Assembly (NCBI GenBank): GCA_024275215.1
Contig: JAJRZO010000134.1
Span: 1 to 6,003 of the forward strand
From: Candidatus Zixiibacteriota bacterium
Lineage (GTDB): Bacteria; Zixibacteria; MSB-5A5; JAABVY01; JAHJOQ01
Direction: 5' to 3'
DNA length: 6,003 nt
Part shown: positions 1-6,003 of the stretch, piece after piece
How positions within the stretch are numbered: position 1 is the first letter of the stretch
How the letters are laid out: every line of letters starts with the position of its first letter
The notes under the pieces: model-generated
Databases searched by the model: none
The model's input: the letters and a program-made list of their open reading frames with translations, nothing else
What the model was told of the DNA's origin: nothing
Program-made: the position numbers and the translations under genes

Positions 1-1318
1 GATGTTCAAAATCATCGAACATATCGAATGAAGCGCATGCGGGAGACAATAGCACCGTTCCATCCGGTTGTGCGAGTCTGTAGCCTGTGCGCACAGCTTC
101 TACCATGTCATGCACTTTGTAAATCGGAGCGGCTCCACCGAGTTCGGCTTCTATCTTGTCCGATGCTTCGCCGAGAAGAATTATTGCTTTTGCGTTTCTG
201 CGCACCAGATCCTCAAGCCGCGAGAAATCGCCTTTCTTGTCTCTGCCGCCCATTATCACGACGAGTTCGCCCGGAACACTCTGCAAAGCAAACCAGACCG
301 AATCGACATTGGTTGCTTTGGAATCGTTTATAAAACTGACTTTGCCGATCTGGCCACAGTTTTCGAGACGATGTTCAACACCGCCGAATTCTCTGAGCGC
401 AGTGCATATCGCATTGTCGTCTATTCCTGCAGTAAGCGCAATCAGAGCCGACGCAGCACAATTGGAGAGATTGTGTGGCCCCTTTAAGCGAATTTCGGCT
501 GTCTCGATCAATTTTCTCGAGCTGCTATCATCACCATATATGAGACAATCGTTATCGACAAACACGCCTGGGGTCACCTTGTCTTTAGTACTGAAATAGA
601 GTTTTTTACCCGGAAGATCGATTGACAATCCCAACAGGTACTTGTCATCTTGATTGATTACGATTGAGTCATCGCTGCTCTGAGATTCACCAATTCTCAT
701 TTTCATTTCTGCGTATGCCGCGAAATCATCGTAACGGTCGAGATGATCCGGTGTCAGATTCAGGACTGCTGCGATGTCGGGTTTGAACTCGTAACACTTT
801 TCGAGCTGAGCTGATGAGACTTCAAGGATAACCCAGCCATCCGCCGGAACCTTGTCGCAAATTTCGCAAAATGGGCTTCCGATATTACCGGCTACGAATG
901 TCGCAGTCCCTGAAGACTTGAACATCTCGCCGGTCAGCGTCGTTGTCGTTGTCTTGCCATTGGATCCGGTAATAGCGGCAATGTGCGCGATACACAACCA
1001 GTAACCAAGTTCGATTTCTGATATGAGCGGAATCCCCATATTCTCGATCTGTTTGATTATGGATGCGTCAGGTGGAACACCCGGACTCACGACAACATAG
1101 TCGGCGCCGGTGTAGACATTTTCAGTATTACCGCCTGTCTCGAACTTTACACCATGCGATTCGAGGAAACTGATAGCATCTTCGAGTGCGGACGACGGTC
1201 TGCTGTCCGAGACGAAAACCTCTGCTCCGTGTCGTTTCAAGAGCGCAGATGCAGCGAGTCCGGATCGTGCAGCTCCGATGACTCCGACTCGTCTTCCTGT
1301 CACTCTGTCTTTTCTCAT
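1..1318 (-). CDS. murD: UDP-N-acetylmuramoyl-L-alanine--D-glutamate ligase (MurD), 3' end cut by window edge
   Basis: Cytoplasmic ATP-dependent ligase that adds D-glutamate to UDP-MurNAc-L-Ala, the second amino acid of the peptidoglycan stem. I translated the minus strand from the ATG at 1318-1316. The frame stays open for 439 codons to the left edge. Seen in order: an N-terminal Rossmann-like UDP-binding segment (VGVIGAARSG, residues 11-20); the Mur ligase P-loop TGSNGKTT (117-124); EVSSAQLE (166-173); NLTPDHLDRY (187-196); K206, in the position of the carbamylated lysine; GPHN (280-283); HRLE (316-319); NDSKATN (331-337); GGRDKKGDF (357-365); and the MurD C-terminal signature SPACASFDMF (425-434). 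NDSKATN and SPACASFDMF separate MurD from the other Mur ligases. The family is usually about 450-460 residues and continues after the FE(x)RG motif, so only about 10-20 residues are missing. It starts 4 bases after the mraY stop and is probably co-translated with it. No internal frameshift was seen. Confidence 0.97.
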   Translation of the reverse strand, partial: MRKDRVTGRRVGVIGAARSGLAASALLKRHGAEVFVSDSRPSSALEDAISFLESHGVKFETGGNTENVYTGADYVVVSPGVPPDASIIKQIENMGIPLISEIELGYWLCIAHIAAITGSNGKTTTTTLTGEMFKSSGTATFVAGNIGSPFCEICDKVPADGWVILEVSSAQLEKCYEFKPDIAAVLNLTPDHLDRYDDFAAYAEMKMRIGESQSSDDSIVINQDDKYLLGLSIDLPGKKLYFSTKDKVTPGVFVDNDCLIYGDDSSSRKLIETAEIRLKGPHNLSNCAASALIALTAGIDDNAICTALREFGGVEHRLENCGQIGKVSFINDSKATNVDSVWFALQSVPGELVVIMGGRDKKGDFSRLEDLVRRNAKAIILLGEASDKIEAELGGAAPIYKVHDMVEAVRTGYRLAQPDGTVLLSPACASFDMFDDFEH

Positions 1319-1329
1319 GCTCCTACCTG
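1316..1329 (-). promoter_or_regulatory. Ribosome binding region of murD containing the mraY stop
   Basis: The minus strand reads CAGGTAGGAGC followed by ATG (1318-1316). The strongest match, AGGAG, sits only one base from the ATG, which is too close for normal pairing. CAGG, seven bases away, is at a usable distance. The mraY stop TAG (1325-1323) lies inside this purine run, so a terminating ribosome would cover the site. Confidence 0.5.
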
Positions 1330-2411
1330 ATCTTCAGTGTCGCCAGTGTCAGCAGCGCACAGATTATTCCGACAATCCAGAACCTTATCACAACTTTTGA
1401 CTCCGGCCAGCCAAGTTGTTCGAAATGATGATGCAATGGCGCCATTTTGAAAATGCGCTTGTGCCGTATCTTGTAAGATGAAACCTGCAATATGACCGAT
1501 AACGCCTCCGCCACGAACACACCTCCGACTATCACCAACAGCAGTTCTTTCTTCAACATGATGGCAAGCGCGCCGATGGCTCCTCCGAGCGCGAGCGCAC
1601 CCGTATCACCCATGAATACTTCAGCCGGATGCGAATTGTACCAGAGGAATCCGAGCGTCGCGCCCATTGTTGCGCTGCAGAAAATCGCAAGTTCTCCCGC
1701 GCCTTTGAGATATGTAATCTGCAAATAGCTGGAAAAATCAGCCCTTCCACTCACGTATGCGAATCCGGCGAACGCCATGATCGCGATGCCTGACAAACCC
1801 GTCGCAAGGCCATCAAGACCATCTGTCAGATTTACTGCGTTCGATGATCCGGTTATCACGAGGATAACAAACGGGATAAACAACAATACCGACCCGAAAC
1901 TGATGACATAATCCTTAACAAACGGGATTTCTGTCGTTGTACCAAACGAATCAGGGGAGAAATAGAACAGCACAAGACCGAATATCAGACCGCAAACTAT
2001 CTGTCCTGCGAGCTTGTATTTGCCGACCATTCCTTTCGGATGTTTTAGAATTGCTTTCATGTAATCATCCATGAAACCAATCGCACCCATCCATATTGTC
2101 ACAAACAAAATCAACTGTATGAACCTGTTTGTCAGGTCAGCCCAGAGCAGTGTCGGCAGGATAATCGCAGCGAGAATGATTATACCGCCCATGGTCGGCG
2201 TGCCTTCCTTGACATAATGAGATTTCGGTCCCTCTTCCCTGATCTTTTCTTTCACTCCTTGCCGTTTAAGGAGCCTGATAAACATCGGGCCGAACACAAG
2301 ACTTACGATAAGGGCTGTCACAGTGGCTGCCGCACTTCGGAAAGTGATATACTTAAACAGATTGAAATACGAAATCTTGTCGGTCAATGGATACAGCAAA
2401 TGATAAAGCAT
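1323..2411 (-). CDS. mraY: Phospho-N-acetylmuramoyl-pentapeptide transferase (MraY)
   Basis: Polytopic inner-membrane enzyme that transfers phospho-MurNAc-pentapeptide from UDP to undecaprenyl phosphate, making lipid I. It has 362 residues, a normal length (E. coli about 360). The N-terminus (MLYHLLYPL, then YFNLFKYITFR at 15-25) lines up with known MraY starts, which supports the ATG at 2411. Diagnostic motifs: TPTMGG (71-76), the catalytic pair D115-D116 in FMDDYMK, NAVNLTDGLDGLA (191-203), MGDTGALALGG (267-277) with the third acidic residue D269, and the histidine cluster APLHHHFEQLGW (324-335). About ten hydrophobic segments can be seen, roughly at residues 24-44, 73-92, 97-115, 132-151, 170-190, 203-222, 237-257, 272-287, 289-309 and 340-360. 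The start shares one base with the murF stop (TGATG). The C-terminus is short and ends KIR. It contains no unusual insertions. Confidence 0.98.
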   Translation of the reverse strand: MLYHLLYPLTDKISYFNLFKYITFRSAAATVTALIVSLVFGPMFIRLLKRQGVKEKIREEGPKSHYVKEGTPTMGGIIILAAIILPTLLWADLTNRFIQLILFVTIWMGAIGFMDDYMKAILKHPKGMVGKYKLAGQIVCGLIFGLVLFYFSPDSFGTTTEIPFVKDYVISFGSVLLFIPFVILVITGSSNAVNLTDGLDGLATGLSGIAIMAFAGFAYVSGRADFSSYLQITYLKGAGELAIFCSATMGATLGFLWYNSHPAEVFMGDTGALALGGAIGALAIMLKKELLLVIVGGVFVAEALSVILQVSSYKIRHKRIFKMAPLHHHFEQLGWPESKVVIRFWIVGIICALLTLATLKIR

Positions 2412-2426
2412 CAGTTTCGCCCCTCT
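2409..2426 (-). promoter_or_regulatory. Ribosome binding site and TGATG junction of mraY
   Basis: AGAGGGG (2426-2420) lies in the codons for the last residues of MurF and ends eight bases before the mraY ATG (2411-2409). The murF stop TGA and the mraY ATG share one A. This layout suggests re-initiation by ribosomes that finish murF. Confidence 0.75.
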
Positions 2427-3805
2427 AAATCCGCTCTTAAACGAGCAGCTATTTTGTCGAACTGCATTCCTCTCGACGCCTTTATCAGCACAATATCACC
2501 CGGTAATACTTCTCCGAGAAGCCAGACTGATACTTCATCCCTTGATGCGAAATGTTTCAAAACCTGCGGCGGGCATCCCCCCTCTGCCGCTCCCTGGCTG
2601 ATATTCTCTGCGAGTCTGCCGCAGGTCAAAAGAAAATCCGGACGATATTTCGATGCGTGAAAGCCAACTTCCCTGTGCATCTCCTTTGTATGTTCTCCAA
2701 GCTCGAACATATCTCCAAGAACCGCAATCTTCCTTCCACTGGACTTGATTCCCCCAAGCGTCTCCAGCGCGAATTTCATCGATGACGGGTTGGCGTTGTA
2801 GCTGTCATTGATAATTGTGACTCCGGCGACTTCTACTGTCTCCATTCTCATTTCGACAGGCTTGAATGATTCGAGCGCAGTGCGAATGTCTTCTTTCCGA
2901 ACACCCGCAACCGAACCGACAGCAACAGCAGCAATTGCATTGTAAAGGTTATGCAATCCCGGTATGTGAAGATTGATGTCTCCGGCTGATGCGATGCTGA
3001 ACTTTGCGCACCCCGTCCCATTTAGCTCGAAACGTTCGGGAGTAAAATCAGATTCTTCCCGGATGCCGAAGCTGTGCCGATTCTTCTTCTCTACCGAAAA
3101 ACGCTCACGCAGATATTTGTTATCTATATTAAGAAAGATATTTCCATTCTCAGGCATATTGTCAGGCAATTCAAATTTCGCCGCGGCAATTGCCTCGACA
3201 GTCAGCATCGTTTCGAGATGTGCAGCTTCGATATTTGTTATCACTCCATAGTTGGGCTGCACCAGTTTTGTCAGTGTCGCTATCTCGCCGGGAGTACTCA
3301 TGCCGAATTCGAATACTGCAACCTCACACGATTTGTCCATCCTGAAAATGGAAAGCGGTACGCCATAAAGATTGTTCAGATTTCCGGGAGACCGAAAAAC
3401 TTTGTATTTCCTCGACAGCACTCGCGCAATCATCTCCTTGGTTGTTGTCTTGCCGTTTGTGCCGGTCACGGCGATCTTCAGCGCATTGATCTGAGACAGC
3501 CACCATGAAGCGAGCAAATGCAATGCCGCCAGTGTGTCGCTGACGAACACGATTCTCTCTTTCTCAGATTCATCCAACGGCACATAGCTTTCATGCGCTA
3601 ATACAGCGGCAGCGCCCTTGCGAATGGCCTCCGATATGAATTTATGACCATCATTATTCTGGCCCCTGATCGCAACGAAAAGATTCCTTTTATCGATAGT
3701 GCGTGTATCTATTGACACACCCTCGAATGCGATATCCTTCAGTTTGTCTGTTCCGCCTCTGGCGTTGATGACTGATACGATATTTGCAAGCTTTGCCTTG
3801 ATCAA
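2411..3805 (-). CDS. murF: UDP-N-acetylmuramoyl-tripeptide--D-alanyl-D-alanine ligase (MurF)
   Basis: Cytoplasmic ATP-dependent ligase that adds the D-Ala-D-Ala dipeptide to UDP-MurNAc-tripeptide, completing the pentapeptide that MraY uses. It has 464 residues, typical for the family. Seen in order: the N-terminal UDP-substrate domain with SIDTRTIDKRNLFVAIRG (31-48) and GHKFI (53-57); P-loop TGTNGKTTTKEM (114-125); NLNNLYGVP (142-150); EFGMSTPGEI (166-175); TNIEAAHLE (190-198); K210, in the carbamylated lysine position; HNLYNAIAAVAV (285-296); the MurF-specific NDSYNANPSSM (333-343); LGDMFELG (363-370); and KASRGMQFD (442-450). The start is a TTG at 3805-3803, with GGAG seven bases upstream. 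No ATG or GTG lies nearby in frame, and the upstream frame has no family similarity. The TTG overlaps the murE stop (TTGA), so translation is probably coupled. One local oddity is that the usual FGS-like residues after AHLE are replaced by MLT (200-202). Confidence 0.97.
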   Translation of the reverse strand: MIKAKLANIVSVINARGGTDKLKDIAFEGVSIDTRTIDKRNLFVAIRGQNNDGHKFISEAIRKGAAAVLAHESYVPLDESEKERIVFVSDTLAALHLLASWWLSQINALKIAVTGTNGKTTTKEMIARVLSRKYKVFRSPGNLNNLYGVPLSIFRMDKSCEVAVFEFGMSTPGEIATLTKLVQPNYGVITNIEAAHLETMLTVEAIAAAKFELPDNMPENGNIFLNIDNKYLRERFSVEKKNRHSFGIREESDFTPERFELNGTGCAKFSIASAGDINLHIPGLHNLYNAIAAVAVGSVAGVRKEDIRTALESFKPVEMRMETVEVAGVTIINDSYNANPSSMKFALETLGGIKSSGRKIAVLGDMFELGEHTKEMHREVGFHASKYRPDFLLTCGRLAENISQGAAEGGCPPQVLKHFASRDEVSVWLLGEVLPGDIVLIKASRGMQFDKIAARLRADLEGRN

Positions 3806-5244
3806 TTCGCTTCTCCGAGCAATTCCCGAATCACTTTGCGGTCATCGAATCCGATCCTCGCATCCCCCATTATCATGTAGTCTTCATGCCCTTTACCTGC
3901 GACAAGGAGAATATCGCCTTCCTCGCAGGTCTTGAGAGCTGCCGCGATAGCCTCTCTCCTGTCTACAATGAACTGAGTCGGAACCGCGCTGTCCAGACCG
4001 GGCCTGATATCTTCGATGATCGTTTCGGGGTCTTCGGATCGCGGGTTGTCTGATGTCACGACGATCCTGTCTGCATAACGCGACACAGCCTCACCCATCG
4101 GTTTTCGTTTTGTTTTGTCACGGTCTCCGCCACAGCCGAACAGTACTGTGAGCTTCTTATCCGTAAGACTTTTGCATATCGAGCAGACATGTTCAAGCGC
4201 ATCCGGAGTATGCGCGTAATCGACAAAGATATGTATCCCTCTGTCATTCGAAATTGGTTCAAGCCGCCCTGCAACAATATCCGAAGCGCCAAGACCGCGA
4301 GCTATAGCCGCCGGATCGAGTCCTGTCGCCATTGCGAAAGCAGCAGCGCATACGGCATTTGAGACATTGTGCTCCCCGACGAGTTTCATCTCGACATCCT
4401 GCTCGCCGAGCGGTGTGATCAGATGAAATCGCGTACCTGTTGGGGTTGTCGTAATATTATTTGCATACAGATCGGCCTTGTCACTGCTGATTGAATAGGT
4501 CAGATAAGATGAATCTACATGCCCCTTGAAAAACTCGAATTCAGGATCATCCAAATTCAGGACAGCCCATTTCTCCTTGCCATGCACTCTGTCGAACAGA
4601 CGAGCCTTGGTTTGCCTGTAGTTTTCCATGTCACCGTGAAAATCAAGATGATCCTGAGAGAGGTTCGTAATCCCGACAACATCAAAATCAATCATCCTGA
4701 TCCTGCTCGCAGCAAGAGCATGTGACGAGACTTCCATGACTGCAAACCGGGTTCTCTCATTCAGCATGATCCTGAGAAGCTGTTCGATCTGGAGCGATTC
4801 AGGAGTTGTATTCATTGGATCGAATCTGTGACTTCCCGCGATGTATTCAATCGTACCAATCAATCCTGTCCGGCGACCGCGCTCCTCGAAAATTGATTTG
4901 ATCAGATACGCCACTGTAGTCTTGCCGTTTGTGCCGGTCACCCCGAGCACTTTCATACTGCGCGACGGAAACTCGTAATACTTCGAGGCGAGAAGCGCCA
5001 GCGCATGCCTCGTGTCGGGCACAATGATTTTAACAGGGACATCAGCATCGACATCCTTTTCGACAACAAGACACGCGGCTTTGTTCGAGACAGCATTTTG
5101 TATAAAGTCATGCCCATCCAGCGCCGCACCGACAAGTGCGACAAAAATGTCATTTTCTTTGATCAAACGGGAGTCATACTCAATTTTGCCGATTTCAATG
5201 TCTGCGTTTCCGATGACTTCCTTCCCCGGAAGGATCTGGATCAA
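3802..5244 (-). CDS. murE: UDP-N-acetylmuramoyl-L-alanyl-D-glutamate--2,6-diaminopimelate ligase (MurE); true start may be 5259
   Basis: Cytoplasmic ATP-dependent ligase that adds the third stem-peptide residue to UDP-MurNAc-L-Ala-D-Glu. Numbered from the TTG at 5244, there are 480 residues: YDSRLIKENDIFVAL (23-37) and GHDFI (44-48) in the UDP-binding domain; P-loop TGTNGKTT (103-110); NTTPES (145-150), EVSSHAL (171-177), NLSQDHLDFHG (194-204); K213, in the carbamylated lysine position; EHNVSNA (291-297), DYAHTPDAL (342-350), GCGGDRDKTKRKPMG (370-384), SDNPRSEDP (398-406) and GKGHEDY (450-456). The DNPR motif (399-402) marks the meso-diaminopimelate-adding type rather than the lysine-adding type. 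The coordinates use the only conventional start codon in the frame. However, the five codons upstream, from ATT at 5259-5257, read IKLNE, which restores the usual MurE opening (MKLxELL-like) and has a well-spaced ribosome binding site. I therefore think the protein more likely starts at 5259, giving 485 residues. The 3' end overlaps murF by four bases. Confidence 0.97.
   Translation of the reverse strand: MIQILPGKEVIGNADIEIGKIEYDSRLIKENDIFVALVGAALDGHDFIQNAVSNKAACLVVEKDVDADVPVKIIVPDTRHALALLASKYYEFPSRSMKVLGVTGTNGKTTVAYLIKSIFEERGRRTGLIGTIEYIAGSHRFDPMNTTPESLQIEQLLRIMLNERTRFAVMEVSSHALAASRIRMIDFDVVGITNLSQDHLDFHGDMENYRQTKARLFDRVHGKEKWAVLNLDDPEFEFFKGHVDSSYLTYSISSDKADLYANNITTTPTGTRFHLITPLGEQDVEMKLVGEHNVSNAVCAAAFAMATGLDPAAIARGLGASDIVAGRLEPISNDRGIHIFVDYAHTPDALEHVCSICKSLTDKKLTVLFGCGGDRDKTKRKPMGEAVSRYADRIVVTSDNPRSEDPETIIEDIRPGLDSAVPTQFIVDRREAIAAALKTCEEGDILLVAGKGHEDYMIMGDARIGFDDRKVIRELLGEAN
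3803..3816 (-). promoter_or_regulatory. Ribosome binding site and TTG start of murF
   Basis: GGAG (3816-3813) within the last codons of murE (encoding GE) is followed by a seven-base spacer and TTG (3805-3803). The TTG overlaps the murE stop as TTGA, the same arrangement as the common ATGA stop-start overlap. The good spacing and the lack of any other usable start decide in favour of TTG. Confidence 0.8.
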
Positions 5245-5254
5245 TTCGTTGAGT

Positions 5255-6003
5255 TTAATAGCCTTTCCCCTTCCTCGATGAACATGTCAGGCTGATCGAT
5301 TCTACACCCTGCATCGGACTCCCCGCCGCAGGTTCCTGACCGACAATACTTCCACTCCCGAGTACAAACAACCTGCATCCTCTATTACTCAGAAGGGCGG
5401 CGGCGTCACGTGCTGATATGCCTGTCAAATCAGGTAACATTCCATTTTCGAGCTTGCGACGGCAATCGCGAATCCGGGCTTCGAGATTCCTGTCGAGTTG
5501 TATGGTTCCATTTGATGCCGGATCGAGCAGGTCTGAGAGCATTTTTCGAGAACCGATGTCTGCTCCACTTTTGTCTGATTCAAGCGTGCAGTGAGTATCC
5601 GGAGTTGCAGACGACTCCGTTGCAAACATTCTGCCATTATTGTTTTGCCGGGTCTTATCGAGCAGGACAATCCTCCGCGCAATTTCTGCGAATGCAGGCG
5701 CGGCTGTATAGCCGCCATAATGTATTCTCTTCGGTTCATCCAGAAGAACGACCCCTGCGATCATGGGTTTCTTCCTCGGGAAAAAACCGCCGAACCCGGC
5801 TATGTACTTGTTGGAATAGTAGCCGCCATTTTCGAGATTGGGTTTCTGTGCGGTACCTGTCTTACCCGAAAACATAACTTCATCGATGCGGGCAACCTTA
5901 GCGGTGCCTGAATCGACAACTCCGGCCATAAGATCCTGCAGAATATGTGCTGTCTCGGTCGAAACAACCTGTCGCACCGGATGTGGCGTGAAACGCTGTT
6001 TGA
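5255..6003 (-). CDS. ftsI: FtsI-type class B penicillin-binding protein with C-terminal PASTA domain, 5' part cut by window edge
   Basis: C-terminal part of the septal peptidoglycan transpeptidase, a periplasmic enzyme anchored by an N-terminal membrane segment that lies outside the window. The frame runs from the right edge to TAA at 5257-5255, giving 248 complete residues. The end of the transpeptidase fold is visible: RQVVSTETAHILQDLM (10-25), EGV-like AGVVDSGTAK, the active-site motif KTGT (47-50, bases 5863-5852), GGYYSNKYIAGFGGFFP (59-75), LLDEPKRIHYGGYTAAPAF (86-104). The catalytic SxxK and SxN motifs must lie upstream. A polar linker of about 70 residues (roughly 119-187) follows, then one PASTA domain ending at a short basic tail (SSRKGKGY). 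The position directly before murE argues for ftsI; a SpoVD-like paralogue is the alternative, but the context favours the division enzyme. The GTG at 5977 is internal rather than a start, because family similarity continues upstream of it. Confidence 0.93.
   Translation of the reverse strand, partial: KQRFTPHPVRQVVSTETAHILQDLMAGVVDSGTAKVARIDEVMFSGKTGTAQKPNLENGGYYSNKYIAGFGGFFPRKKPMIAGVVLLDEPKRIHYGGYTAAPAFAEIARRIVLLDKTRQNNNGRMFATESSATPDTHCTLESDKSGADIGSRKMLSDLLDPASNGTIQLDRNLEARIRDCRRKLENGMLPDLTGISARDAAALLSNRGCRLFVLGSGSIVGQEPAAGSPMQGVESISLTCSSRKGKGY
5257..5276 (-). promoter_or_regulatory. Ribosome binding site and putative ATT start of murE
   Basis: On the minus strand a purine-rich run, GAGGAAGGGGAAAGG (5276-5262), lies inside the last sense codons of ftsI. 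Its GGAAGGGG core ends seven bases before the ATT at 5259-5257, an ideal Shine-Dalgarno distance. The conventional TTG at 5244 is 22 bases from this core and 17 bases from the last AGG, with no purine-rich run nearer to it. The ATT overlaps the final TAT codon and the first base of the ftsI TAA stop. Confidence 0.6.
5282..5434 (-). other. PASTA domain of the FtsI-type protein
   Basis: About 51 residues starting at PDLTGISARDAAALL, with a hydrophobic strand after it (CRLFVLGSGSIVGQEP), then AAGSPMQGVESISLTC. This is the PASTA pattern: a P-D-hydrophobic-G start, a helix with AxxLL, the V-x-x-Q-x-P core and a G-x-P turn. PASTA domains are known from class B penicillin-binding proteins and serine/threonine kinases, and are linked to muropeptide or beta-lactam binding or to protein positioning. 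Only one copy is present here, at the extreme C-terminus. Confidence 0.88.

Noticed and set aside
68..599. Overlapping plus-strand open frames of about 100-150 codons at the left end
   Set aside because: They lie opposite murD, whose minus-strand translation carries conserved family motifs through this whole region. The plus-strand products have no recognisable domain and no good ribosome binding site.
2217..3508. Plus-strand open frames opposite the mraY/murF junction and inside murF
   Set aside because: They are antisense shadows of strongly conserved genes, and their predicted proteins have unusual composition with no recognisable motif.
3447..4941. The repeated P-loop sequence as a mobile element or recombination site
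   Set aside because: Both copies encode the same catalytic motif in frame in homologous genes, and there are no inverted repeats, target duplications or transposase nearby.
5410..5911. Plus-strand open frames of 106 and 155 codons opposite the FtsI tail
   Set aside because: The minus strand encodes the KTGT motif and a PASTA domain here. The plus-strand products are rich in Cys, Arg and Ser, as is common in antisense translations, and show no domain.
5255..5977. A separate 240-residue gene starting at GTG 5977
   Set aside because: The frame is open to the right edge, and the residues upstream of the GTG (KQRFTPHP) continue the penicillin-binding protein pattern. The GTG is an internal valine.
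1..6003. An undescribed defence, mobile or regulatory system
   Set aside because: Every base is accounted for by five conserved cell wall genes in standard order with no spacer of more than about 10 bases. There are no RNA genes, arrays, inserted genes or unusual fusions.

Overview
The window is a single, gap-free stretch of a division and cell wall (dcw) cluster, transcribed entirely on the minus strand. In transcription order (right to left) it holds the C-terminal part of an FtsI-type class B penicillin-binding protein with one PASTA domain (cut by the right edge), murE, murF, mraY, and murD (cut by the left edge about 10-20 codons before its expected stop). This is the classic ftsI-murE-murF-mraY-murD order. 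By analogy, ftsL/mraW/mraZ would lie to the right and ftsW/murG/murC to the left, but neither flank is visible.

The genes cover three Mur ligase steps, the first membrane step and the end of the pathway. MurD adds D-Glu, MurE adds the diamino acid and MurF adds D-Ala-D-Ala to the UDP-MurNAc peptide. MraY moves the finished pentapeptide onto undecaprenyl phosphate. FtsI crosslinks the exported precursor at the septum. MurE carries the DNPR motif of meso-diaminopimelate-adding enzymes, so the wall is probably of the direct m-DAP type found in most Gram-negative bacteria. The base composition looks close to balanced. A PASTA-bearing FtsI together with m-DAP MurE would fit an FCB-group or related candidate phylum (a Zixibacteria-like lineage is one guess), but the taxon cannot be fixed from this window.

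The genes are packed without spacers. The ftsI stop lies at the start of murE, murE and murF overlap by TTGA, murF and mraY share one base (TGATG), and mraY and murD are 4 bases apart. There is no room for an internal promoter or terminator between genes, and I see no RNA gene, mobile element or CRISPR array. The main point of interest is start-codon use. murF starts at TTG, and murE has no ATG or GTG available at all. Its best-supported start appears to be a rare ATT, five codons upstream of the only conventional alternative (TTG). Otherwise this is an ordinary, well-conserved region, and I found no undescribed system in it.
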